Below are positions 13,601-25,000 of a stretch of DNA of 64,000 nucleotides, in pieces. Position 1 is the first letter of the stretch. Every line of letters starts with the position of its first letter. A program made the position numbers and the translations under genes. The notes beneath the pieces were generated by a model that saw only the letters and a program-made list of their open reading frames with translations, was not told the origin of the DNA and did not search any database. The DNA is from Acanthopleura granulata (Eukaryota; Mollusca; Polyplacophora; Chitonida; Chitonidae). The stretch lies in the NCBI GenBank assembly GCA_016165875.1, contig JABBOT010000012.1:11535934-11599933 (forward strand), written 5' to 3'.

Positions 13601-16600
13601 TGTTGGTGTTACCAGGGGGCATGCAAATTGGATTGTGCAGCTCGCAGAGTTATGGTCAGCAGTGGGATGAATTTGTAAAACAGTAACGTTACATGTCCAA
13701 GGTGTATCACGTCAGTAATGGTCTTAAATCAAGGAAATAGATGTACATTCTAGAACAGAAATTAAAGCTGCTAGCCAACAGCATTGTTGGGGTCCACACC
13801 TTCAGCCTGTTTCCATTTCTGGTAATCTGGAGCCTATTGAGTTTATTCTAAAGAGAAAAAAGTGTAAGACAGAGTAAAAATTAATAAACTGGATTCGTAC
13901 CCCATATTGCTGGTTACTGAAAACCTAATGAAAAAAAAGAAAAGAGCACACTGTGTTGAGGTCCCAGCACACTGGTACTATACCTTTAATGTACTGTTGA
14001 TAGTCCTTGACAAGAAAAATGCATTGTGCAAATTCATTTCCGTTTACACTAACTCCATTACAGTCAAGCTCCCACATCAAGTAAATAGGAGAGGACAAAA
14101 TGTCATGTAGGTTATAGCTGACACTTTTACCCAACAAGTGGAAGTTAACTTTATTCAGAAGTCACAAGAAGTTCAGAACGCAACAGAAATAAAATGGTAA
14201 TCATAGCTCAGATACATTTGGACACCCATGAAAGGCAGACCATAGGCTATGATTTGGTACAGGTACTATCATTCTAGTTGTAGTAGTTTTTATTCTACAG
14301 AGCCAGAAATAATTTCTTTGGGATGGCAGATATACAGGAAATAAATTGAAACTGATGCATTTCACTTGCAAAAAACATGCACAGTTGAGCTTGGCATGTA
14401 GTTGATTTTTTCTGCCCTTGGACATTTTAGAGAATTAACGATCTACAAATAATAATAATAGTAATCCAAACAATTTTTATCGGAAATATAATGGTAAAAG
14501 ATTTTTCTTTTACATGTGGTGGATTTTTCTTTGGTTTTCAGAAATCGCCGTATGTTTGGTTTGTTACTTGGAACTCTGCAGCAGTTCCGTACTGAGGCCA
14601 AGGAACATAAAGATAAAGTGAGTTACAGTAGGTTTGAATTCTTAAATGTGGCTGTGAGATCTCCTGATTGTATCTCAGGTTCTAGCTGTCAAGTATTATT
14701 TTCCTCTGCTATTCTTGTTGGAGCTTTTAAAATATTTGTCAGATTGCATTTTATCCAGTCTCCAGTCATTTATCTTGTTGTTATCATATTTATTTCAGAT
14801 ATTGTAGTCGCTAACATTTACAAATTAACAAGACACGATAAAAACTGAAGAAAAAAAATGAATAAATACAGATTTACTGAAGATAGTGTAAAATTTTTTT
14901 TTCAGGATGAACAGAGGCGTCAAATAGAAGTAAAGCTAGAAGACAAAGCTAAGCAAGAGAAAGAAGATGCGCTGAGGGAAAGACAGCAGTTGTTCAAGGA
15001 AAGAAGAGACAAGCAGGCTAAAGTTCAACTCCTGGAACAGAAAATGGAATTAGTTAATACGGTATGGTTGTGTAATATCACATCTAATTTAGGAGAGGCG
15101 TGTGCTAATATCTTGTCTTAATATTTTAACAGAAACTTTTTGTTGTGATATGGCAGATACATTGTTAATTTGGTACTAAACCTCCAGCATGTATTCCTTC
15201 TCAGAAAGTTACCTTACTTCAGAGACTATCAGGTAAAGTATTGGTCTTACCTCAGTTGTTTGACCTTTGAAAATACAGGTTCAAATCCAGATCTCTCTAG
15301 TCGGACATGAAGAGTGACATTAAAAGCTCGCCGACAACAGCTTTATTTAGTGGGAGAGAAACATTTCTTGTATGAAAAACAGATTGAATTTTTGACACTG
15401 AGCAATTAACCATGTGCCTTACATGTAGTGGCTGGGTTTGTTGAGGGATGAGGAGAGAAACACAAGTTGTGGGATTGAGAGGGCATACTTTCAGTGATGT
15501 CAGGATTATAGTTGTTTCACTATCAACTGGTAAGTTATCTTGTACATGAAATGGCTGAAGACTCTGTGTTTTACTGTTTTTGAGCTTGTCTTGTTCATTA
15601 CAGCATGAAGAGTGGGAGAAAGAAACGCTGAAACTGAAGAACTTCCTGCGAACAAAAGCCAAGCCACATTTGTTCTACAAGCCTCGCACCTTGGATTCAT
15701 CAGATACCAGAGTTAAAGACACTCATAAAGTCATTGATGGTGAGAAACATTGGTTGAAGTTCACAGCAGGGCTGTACACTTTTATACTTCTGCTTAAGGG
15801 AGATGTTTTTTTGGTGTCTGCTGTGTGTATAATGTTATACAGGGATTTGAGGAAACCAGGCCTATAGAAAGGTTCGCAGTGGGCGTGTGCACCAATCCAT
15901 TAATTTTGCTGTCTTGGTGGCAGGGCTTTCATTTTATTCTCGGCGAAAGCAGTTGTGACATCAACACATTACAGAAACATCAAACATTTGTAACCAGTGT
16001 GGTAGACATTCTGTTGATCTATTTGACGCAGTATTGATTATGACTTGACAGATGTGTGTTCTTGATTGACAGTTAGGAAAGATCTTTTCCTTTGTCTGTA
16101 CTTTGTACTTCAACTGTTAATGAGTGGATGCCTCTGATTTTCATTGACCTTTGCTGACGTGATTGGAGGTGATAATGTCTTGATAAGGTTCAGTTCAGCT
16201 GCAAACTAATTTAGTATGCAAAACACACATCATCCAGTGTGGGCTCAGTCGATTGAAATGTAGGTTTTCTGAATTGTTTTAAGTTTGTCATATACTCAGG
16301 CAGTAGTTTTCTCCAGGCACTCCGTTTTCCTCCAGCCATGAACTAGACGGTCGACTGGTAGTGGAAAAATTTCTGATGACAAGTAAATGTAATAAATATA
16401 ATAGATGAGTATTATGTGCTTCAGGATTGATTAAGGAGCGAAAGAAGAAACTAGATGAGGACCTAGCAGCGCTTAGTCATCAGCTGGTCAAAGATGATGG
16501 GGAGAAGACAGGGGAGGCAGAGAACAGAGAGGGTGAAGGGCATCATGGAGAGGGGGTGGGGCAGGAAAGAGGCGGGATGGGTCATGCAGGCAAAGACAGG

Positions 16601-17038
16601 GGAGGGAAGCGGGTGGAGAATAAAGAGAACATGAAGCGTAAAGGAGAGCGGAAACGACGGAAATCTTATGAGGCTGACGAGGAAGAAGGAGAGGAAGAGG
16701 ATTTAGTAAGTGTTGGTGCAGTGGAGAGAGTGACAGGTGAGAATGGGGAGGGCTCAGAGGGGGGGAACAGGGACCAGATTCGCGATACAAACATGGAGGG
16801 GCAAGAGGAGGAGCAGGACACAAGGGAGGTAACCCAAGTTATGACACGGGCAGTAGATAGTGAGGATAATAGGGAAAGAGGCCAGGTGAATGATCTAAAG
16901 GCCACATACACAGAATCTGACAGCGTAACTGAAGTGACCGAAAGAGAAATCAGTCGAAGAGTTGTCTTAGCAGAAGACGAGGAAGAAAACACAGCAGAAA
17001 ACATAGCCGATGGAGATCCAGAGCAGGCAGATGAGTAA
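7601..17038 (+). CDS. PNN: PNN, pinin, nuclear splicing and exon-junction protein
   Basis: Pinin is a nuclear-speckle protein of the ASAP/PSAP exon-junction complexes that acts in alternative splicing. Exons: 7601-7722, 10108-10287, 10454-10519, 11699-11765, 12572-12669, 14542-14617, 14906-15061, 15604-15739 and 16425-17038; phases join into 504 codons plus TAA. The N-terminal pinin/SDK domain shows AKESLKHVDENIKKLTGRDP at residues 18-37. Exon 3 has GPPAKRR and exon 4 has RRESQSRDSGDDEE. The pinin/SDK/memA domain covers about 178-300, starting RNRRMFGLLLGTLQQF and ending near FLRTKAKPHLFY. Residues 301-504 are a Glu/Gly/Arg-rich acidic tail; I see no RS-rich C-terminus as in vertebrates (about 717 residues). 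An in-frame ATG at 7523 would add 26 residues, but 7601 matches the family. Exon 2 has a repeated donor site (see findings). Confidence 0.95.
10270..10400 (+). repeat. Threefold repeat of the pinin exon 2 end and donor
   Basis: Three tandem units start at 10270, 10315 and 10358 with CTGTTTG and run through a GCC-AG-GTATGA type junction. Unit 1 donor is after 10287, unit 2 donor after 10332 (AG/GTATGAAT), and unit 3 has a weaker GG/GTTTGA after 10375. Units 1 and 2 are 45 bp apart, so use of donor 2 adds 15 residues in frame. Unit 3 is 43 bp further on and would shift the frame. Confidence 0.85.
12775..13440. repeat. Tandem repeat of about 147 bp in pinin intron 5
   Basis: About five diverged units share TATCTCTAGAA, then CACCAAACTTACACCACAC, then GAGGAAGAACC and GACCTTGAC. 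Anchor positions are near 12797, 12944, 13091, 13247 and 13388, giving periods of roughly 147, 147, 156 and 141. It lies in the intron between pinin exons 5 and 6. It looks like a minisatellite-like dispersed element; nothing in it is coding. Confidence 0.75.
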
Positions 17039-18540
17039 AGGGAGATAATGAAGTCCAGCATTTGCCCAGATTTACACCTGTTGTGTTAGGGCTAATCAGT
17101 TATGTGGTGTATATATTCAACAATAATTGTAGGCTGAAGGATAATATTCAAACAGTCTTTGCATAACAGTTATTGTAATTGTTGCTGCTTTTGTAAACAT
17201 GTTAAATTTTTAGACAAGCAACGGCTATCAATCATTCAAAATTTCATGACTTTGTAACTTGTGTTTTCTCTGTAGCTATTTGATTCCTGCCATTTCTTCT
17301 AGTGTTCCACTTTCAGTATATTTATTCACAGAACATGAAGTCATGAAGTAAAGTACTAGCATTTAATCTTAATTAAATATACACCATCACAACACTGTCC
17401 TTATAGACACTTCAGTAACTACCCATTGTAGGTGGTGTGGAGCTCAACACAGGTCAGGGGCGTACATTAAGAGCACTCATGATTTGGTGTGGGCAGACCA
17501 AGATATTAGACTTGTGTGAAAAGGTGTGAAAAATGGATGCTAGATTGGGGTGGAGAGTGGGATGGGGATGGGGGGTGGGGGCAGTGTACAAGAGTTAGGA
17601 TAAGAAAACCAGGGATTTGTACAACATAAAGTGTGGGATTGTGACTTGGAGCCATTAGGAACTGCAGTCACGAGGTCATTGGAAGAGTTTCATGGATTCA
17701 GTGATTTGAGGCATTGTGTGCCAGTCATCCTCTTACCATTGAGGTCACAGACTTGTATTCAGCTCTTCTGGTCACGTTGCAGCTTTAAGTAAGGAGGTGT
17801 GTCTGGTACCAGGGAGCAGTGGCTTCCATCCCTTTTCCTTCATAAAGATTCCCAGATAAATAAAAACAAATAAATAAATTGGTAGGAGTAGGGTAGACTA
17901 GCTGAGTCCACTGTAGCCCTATAAAATACTGTAGTGTGAGACTTTATCTCACGTGGCTGCTTATTTGCTCTGGGAGGTTTCTTCAGGTAGCAAGTTCTTT
18001 ATGTATTACCTTCAGTTCTAGTGGCAGCAGTGAGATTCGCTTTCATGTGCTCAGTGATTAACGGATTTTAATTAATTGATCTTCTCGGTAATACAGAAAT
18101 TCACATTCATACAGAAACAGTAAGGTACTAAAATGAGGCTTTGAAAACGGCCAAAATGCATGCAGTGAAATTGTGCATGTGCGTGTGGTGTGGGTGTGTG
18201 TTATGAAGTTTTGTGATGGGTGATGGGGTTGGGAAACAAAGGTGAATGGACATGATGTTTGGTGAAAGGTATTTGTACACAAGTCTGGGTTTCATTTTTA
18301 TACATGTATGTGTAAGTTCATGTGCAGTTATCATTGTATTATGGTTTTGGGGTGGTGGGAGGGGAGGGGTCATCTGATCTTAGCCTGTCTAATAAAGTCC
18401 AAGCTATCAACTGTTCAGCAGTATCTCGCTGTTAAAAATTTTGGAAAGTTTAATCCTTTGTTGTATTGCTTGTACAATTTTGATTATTCATGTTTGTCAT
18501 TTAGGCTTTATATATAAATAAAATATGCATATTATTTGTA
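17039..18540 (+). other. PNN 3' untranslated region
   Basis: This is open intergenic sequence after the pinin stop. An AATAAA lies at 18517-18522, followed by a T-rich stretch, and is the best candidate for the cleavage signal. An earlier cluster of AATAAA occurs near 17865-17880. A 3' UTR of about 1.5 kb is plausible. I see no other gene in it. Confidence 0.5.
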
Positions 18541-18668
18541 TCCAGAAATGGCTGATTTCTTGTTTGTGCTGCATCATGACAATTACAATTGGCAACCAAC
18601 TGACTTAATACTTGGCGCTCGATCATGTTGGGTGGCTTTTGGCTTAGTGTTTAGTGAAGCAGCACAGG

Positions 18669-18836
18669 GCTTGGTTTCACGAAACTTGGCAAGTTTATCT
18701 GATTAAACAAAAGTATATTGCTTAAGCAACATAACACTCTGCTTGTGCATTGGTCAAGAAACACTCCATGTGGTACAAAAGAAAACTCCCGACTTAAGCA
18801 ATTTACTTACGAAGATTCATGAAACCAAACCCTGAT
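18669..18836. repeat. MITE-like palindromic element
   Basis: The ends are inverted: GGCTTGGTTTCACGAAAC on the left and TTCATGAAACCAAACCC on the right. In between lie further complementary parts, for example GCAAGTTTATC and ACTTAAGCAATT. It resembles the TTTCATGAA-ended palindromes at 33364-33612 and the TTTCACAAA-ended one at 40081-40257. There is no coding capacity. Confidence 0.55.
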
Positions 18837-19260
18837 ATACGGAAACACTCTCATGATATGGCCAAGTACTGGTTAGCCTTGTGTTCGTGTACTATGACTT
18901 GGTCTCTCATCTTGTTGGATGTGTTTAGCATGGTGGTGTACAGTAACTTGGTATACCATCAAGCTGGATATCTTGGGCATGGTATACGTTACCATTCTTT
19001 ATTTGATTGTTGTAACGCCATACTACAGAATTTTTAGCGTGCCTGGACAAAGTACAGGAGTAGTTAATGTGTCACAAGCGTTAGTGTGTAACAATGAAAA
19101 CGTCAAGGTAAATGTTATTGGTCTCTTGCAAGGTACTACATATATCGACCTGCGGTTTTACATGTAAAGCACAATAACACGAGGGGATGCTCCACTGAAA
19201 TCCTACAAGCAAACTCTCTGGTAGTTGTATTACTACTAAGCTGTCAGTATTGTGCATGGA

Positions 19261-19440
19261 GTAAACCTGAGTGCCTGGGGTAAACCACTGACCTTTGGCA
19301 AGTTACCAGTGAACTTTCCCACCATATTAGTGGAAGACAAGTAGTCTTCAGAGAGCGTTAGACTGAGCGAACGGCCACATGACCGCAACTGACTTCATAC
19401 TGTCACAAAGGCCCCCACAAGCAGTGAACAGGGTAATCTA
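19261..19440. repeat. Dispersed repeat family copy
   Basis: It contains GTGCCTGGGGTAAACCACTG, then CTTTGGCAAGTTACC, then GAACTTTCCCACC and AGTCTTCAGAGAGCGTTA. Related pieces occur near 205-320, 23060-23115 (CCTTGGCAAGATAGTGAC then AACTTTCCCAC) and 63338-63400 (GGAGTGCCCGGAGTAAGC). It is probably a SINE or a fragment of a larger element; I cannot define its ends. Confidence 0.45.
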
Positions 19441-21787
19441 CAAATTCACCCTCCAATGCTAGTTTTGAACCTGAGCTGTTGTGTTCAAATGATACATCAT
19501 GGACACATGAAGACAGTCGCCCTGACATGACCTCCACAAGTTGGCATGTACAAGTTGTCTTGTAAATGCATCAAGTGTATAGTTTTCCAGTTTTATTTGT
19601 TAGTAACCTAAATAAATGAATCAACAAAGGAAAGATGTATTGAACACAAAATGGGTTTTTAAGTAGGACAAATATTTTATTGCACAATAATTGGCACCAT
19701 GGGAAATCTTGGTATAAAACAGGTTTGTATGGGAGATCATGAATAATATGAGCTGTACTGGAGGAACAGGAAAACACTGTAGACCTTGACACTGGCTGCA
19801 CACACTAACTGTAGTTCCATATAACAAGAAAGACAGGTCCAGATTTATGTAACATTCAATTTGTGCAAACAGCTGCTCAAATCGAGGTAGGACATGGACA
19901 CAAAACAATTTTCAATGAGTAACCAAATTCAGGATGTCTCGCAAGAAGAACTCCGTTGAATCAAACACCTTACAAAAAAGATATGCGTTCAATCTACTGA
20001 TTTGTTTCACCAATGCCAAATATGGTTATGGTTCAATGCACAGACAATATATTCTTAGCTACATTTCATACAACATGTATTATACAAGAAAACTAGTGCA
20101 AAATTTAGAGCAAATGATAAAGTTAACTGTTCCATAGGCAGTTTATTTTCAGCACCCAAAGAATTTAAGATACACAAGAGAACAATTTCCAAAAATTAGT
20201 ACAAAAATTTTTGTTTTTTGAGCTGTCAACTTATTGTGTGCATGTTGAAAGTGTGTACAGCAATACCTTTGTCTCACAATGTTATGGTAATAACTGTAAT
20301 CAGAAAGTTTATTACAATGTTTATCCACCTCATAACAGAAATACATAAACCGTGAGAAGTATGCCGCTGTGTTATACCATAATTCAGATATCTGTACCCC
20401 GGTCCAGTGCGACTGGCAACTGAAACCATGTTACTAAAATTAGGCAAAGTGATTGAGGAATTGTGGGAAATAATTTGTCCCTTGCAAACCACAATCAATA
20501 AGGTCGGTTGTAACACATCTGTTGATTCTAAAGCCTAGAAAATATAGGACAGACAACGTACAACAATGTCATTCATTGCATGTATGTTGGCATCTTGCCA
20601 GGAGAAGTTGAAGTATTGCAAATAAAGGTGGCTATGCCATGATCATAAATGATGTCTGTTTCAGTCAATAACATTGACAGCTTACATGCAATTGTAAAAT
20701 GGATCTTGTAAATAACTGGACATGTCCAGTTTTATGGAAAAGTAGAGCTGAGACATTTAAATAAAAAAATTCACATTAGACACCAGCTTGCCTCTCCAAT
20801 TTCCTTTACTGGTACTTAGAATCGCTAAGAATTATTTAAAAATGCAACATACTGTACTAATGATTTTTGGTAAAATTTGAATGTGTTACAATAGAAAGAG
20901 ACTTCTGGTTTCTGGTTTTTCCACAAACAGTGGCCACATCTGTTTTCCTGACATATATCTAAAACTGTAATTAATTTTACCAGAATGCTTTGCAATGCAA
21001 TCGTCTATAAACAGAAACATAAGATGGCTGTTTCTGTGAGTGCGTGCACCAATAAGTGTGCACTGGAGTATGCAGTTGGGGAACCTTACCAAGATAGTCT
21101 GGCATACTTCTCTCCACACATGCTTCTGTTCATAACCAAAAAAAAAGAAAAGAGCAGAAACAATTTGCCAAAGTTCAGAATTTGTAAATTAGCATAGAAA
21201 ATAGTGTACTGGTACTACTGAAGATCAAACTACTGGGTACATGTTGAAAGTGTTTACTAGAAGACGTGTCAGTTTCACAACCCTTTGTTTAAAAGCTGGT
21301 GGAGTTTATTACGCAAAACTACCTCCATTCCCTGTCCAAACCCTGTAAATTGGGTCAAAAATTGCCTTTTGTATAAAAAAACTACTGTGCAGATGTTGGA
21401 AGAGTCTGTCACACACCTGAGTTCCACAACCATAATAGTTCCATTGTTAAATATAGTTGCTAATAGTAACATATGTTCATGTAATAATACTTTTTTTTTC
21501 TTTGGGAGATCAATGGGTACAAATAAGTAAATGGGTCATACAGTAAACCATATACACAAACTAGAAAAAAAATAGGTATAACAAAAATCAGGATTTAAGT
21601 TGCAACTGACTGATTATCACATATCAATCAAAACAGATTTTATTTGGCCAATTGCAACTCTTAGTCTAAAACTAAACAACCTGCGTAGTCAAAAGACTAT
21701 AATATATCGTGTAGATGCAATTCTTTACATTTGGGGACAGAATGTTGGACTAGAAAGACATCTGTTTGCCATCTTATCATTGCTCAG

Positions 21788-21918
21788 GGTACGTGGACGG
21801 TGTACCAGCAACCTAGAGATGGTCAAGGGGGTTCTCCATCACAATGCTGGCAGCTGTCATGAAATGAAACACTCCTGAGTACAGAGTTAAACACCACTAA
21901 AATAAATGAATAAATAAA
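21788..21918 (+). mobile_element. tRNA-derived SINE, partial, sense on plus
   Basis: The copy runs from GGTACGTGGACGGTGTACC through CAGCAACCTAGAGATGGTC to CTCCTGAGTACAGAG and the AATAAATGAATAAATAAA tail. It is the same family as 54915-55142 but diverged, and lacks the tRNA-like head. Confidence 0.65.
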
Positions 21919-22011
21919 CTCCCCAGGTAATCTCATCACCGCGTCCTGCCCTATGATGGTACATGTGTGCTGTTAAATTGCACAGAGTTGGATTATTCAT
22001 TATCGGTAACA

Positions 22012-25000
22012 TTAATTCCCTCTCCTTTGTAACACAATGGCCTTATTCTGAAGTCCCTCTCCCAGGCCTCCCTCTGGCAGCACCCACTCTTGGGGACTGG
22101 TCAGTTTGTCTGGGTCCACCTCCACCAGATTCCCGTTACTATGGACAAGGTCGCTCAGCAGCCACAAGGCAGTGTGACGACTCTTGCCCTGTTGACCGTA
22201 CACCCACAGATCCTCAGGACAGCAACTGGACATCATTTCCTGTAAGGACTTCGCAGCGGTCCCCGAAACACACTCCGTCAGGTACATCCCTGGAAAGCTC
22301 TCACTTTCTGCTACTCCGCTATCCTCAGACTCCATCAACAGTTGAACGGTCTCCAGATGGATCTTCATAAAAAATCCTGCGGAAAATAGCAAGCAAGCTT
22401 CTGAAGGTTTACTGATGACTATGTTAATGGGACGCAGAAGTGGCAGGCAGTGAAGATAGGATTTCCTAGGTTAAAGGTCACACTTGAATAAATGTGCAGT
22501 GCCTCAACCCTGAAATTCAGCTTAGATCTCCACATCTCACAGCAAATCATAAATGATTCTGTATTTACACTGTATTGAGTTTGACAACACTGCCGCACTC
22601 TAAGCCAGGTCCAAGTCACAGGGGCTTGAACCATGGCAGAGAGCATTTTTTGGAAAATGGTCACAGAAAGACCCAAAACTCATGATCTGCAAAGGAAGTT
22701 TTAATTCAACAAAATGAACCCTCATGAAATAATATTCAGAAGAGTGTTTTGTGACCGTCAGATGGACAAGTACTGTAAAGAGACTAATTTATAACAATAC
22801 CCTGATAATTGTTCTTTTCAGTGATACCTTACGAAGACATGCTCAATTCTTTAAAAATTTATGAATTTGCTCATTGTCTAAAGAGAAAATCGATGTTTCT
22901 AACTGATAATCTCAGTAACGGAATCACAACACCAATTCCTGTACAAAACAAGACAAAAACATTTGCAGAACATCAACAGCTCATCTTATTGGGCAGTCAT
23001 TCATCCGTGAGACCTTTTAACATACTATTTTGCCATTCCATACTACAATACAGTGCTCGGAGGAAACAAAAACCACCAGCCCTTGGCAAGATAGTGACAA
23101 ACTTTCCCACAAGTAACATATGTAATTTAGTAGAAGGCAATGATCTCTCGGGAACTTATTACAAGACCAAAGGAAATCATAATCAGCTAATTTCCAGTAA
23201 CTCTCCACCCCCTCCTTCCTCGAAAATAAAGTCTTAAAATCTTCTGTCTGGGAATGATACAGAACAGACGTCTCAGGTGGCCAAGCAATTGAAAGATAAG
23301 CACCTTTAACTGCTTGGACAGAGCCCGTTCCTGTTGAATATATTATATATTATATATTGTAGCCCCTTGCCTCCACCATGAAGGCCATAAGTCTTCACAC
23401 TATGTTTATCAATGTCAATCTATATTATTTCATATGAAAACATAAAACGTTACCATTTCATCTCGCATTGTACCTCATAATTATGAGTTAACACAAATCC
23501 TTAACGGTGACGCGGATATGGACACCCTGATGGACACAGTCCCCTTTATTAAGCTAAAAGTAAATGCACATATACATTAGGACTGGTTATATTGCATGAG
23601 ACAACAGAACCACAGTACACTGTTTCATATACACTGGCCAGATGTATGTGTGGTAAAACATCACATGTCAAGTCTCAGAGAAAGTACTGAAAAGTCTACA
23701 GGCCTGTGTAAATCTACCCAGCACAGGACCAGTCATTCCTGGGACTGACAGAAGCACAAGGCAATTTATGCCTATGCTACAACACTGGAGCCTTAACTGC
23801 AGCCCAGGAATAGCTACTGTTACCTCTGTTTATTATGTTATTTTCTAAGTTTTCGACTTGAAAGTGCACTAGAGCCCAAGAATATTTTAAATGTCGCAAA
23901 AACAAAAAAAAAAATTCATGTAATTCATCAAATTGTGCGCTATTGCTTGAACATGCAAACTAGTCGCCTGAATTTGCTTGACCTGCAGCTAAGAAATCCT
24001 GCTCCTGCAAACAACGCAGCTACCTTACTCCTGTGGTTGATTGATACGGCGTACATGTACCATAAAGTCTGAGAATGAAGGGGAAGCTGTCTTACCTGTG
24101 AGAACTGCCCAGTGAGCTTTGTGGCCAAGCTTCTGACAGGGCTGGTGATTTTTGTCCGCATCATAGGGGAGGAGGATGGGATGGCCACGGAGTAACGCTG
24201 AGAGTAAGATACGCTGGTCAGATACGAGGTCAATAACACTGGCCTGGACTGCACACACATCTTGGCACAGACTAGCCAGGTCAGCCACTGTGTATGTAAC
24301 ACAACAGTTATATTTATTTTATTTATTTGATTGTTTTTTTACACCATACTCAAGAATATTTTACTTATATGACAACCGCCAGAAAATATGGAGGGAGGAA
24401 ACCCACGACCACCTGCAGGTTGCTGGCAGACCTTCCCACAACAATTATAAGACAAATGCACTATTTGCCACAAAAATCTGTACAGATAAAATGCATTTTG
24501 CTGACACAAGACTTCTTGTGCTCCAGCTCACATCTTTTTGGACTGGAATCATATTATCCTTCCTGGCAAGTTCCAAACAAACCATAAGATACCTTCCTGA
24601 GATGAATAGACATATAAGAATTGGGTAAAATAAGTAATTTTGTTATTGTCAAGATTTCAGGCCAAATTCAGCCAATATAACAGCAAGTCAACCATGAAAT
24701 GATGAGCAGGAGTGGGCAGACGTCTGACAAGTCACCATAATTTATTAATCGTCAGCGGGTGAGTTGTCAGTGGTTACATGCTAGCCTGGGGCAACTTTCA
24801 CAAATCTCATCAGTCAACTTACCGGTGATGTTTACAAACCTGTAGTGTCCAGGTTAGAATGCCACAAGCGATTTACAAAGAAAGTCACACATATTTTATT
24901 AACATACTGTACAATGTATTACGAGTGTGGGCATAGCATTAAATACCATCAATCACTTAACCAGGCTTTATTCTGACACCGTAACCTAGATACTCAAATA

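Larger units (their letters stand above)
18541..22011. other. Intergenic space between PNN and ACTMAP stop codons
   Basis: The two genes converge here. The part nearest 22011 is expected to hold the ACTMAP 3' UTR. Reverse-strand AATAAA signals (TTTATT on plus) occur near 21638 and 19592, so its length is uncertain. The rest is AT-rich with the MITE at 18669, a SINE fragment near 18995, a dispersed repeat at 19261 and a SINE at 21788. I see no further gene. Confidence 0.5.

Noticed and set aside
16488..17061. Two open frames of 111 and 131 residues on minus
   Set aside because: They are shadows of the purine-rich last exon of pinin, in Ser/Pro-rich antisense frames with no independent signal.
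21963..22370. 135-residue frame on plus
   Set aside because: It is antisense to the last ACTMAP exon, which has a clear homologue and splice site.
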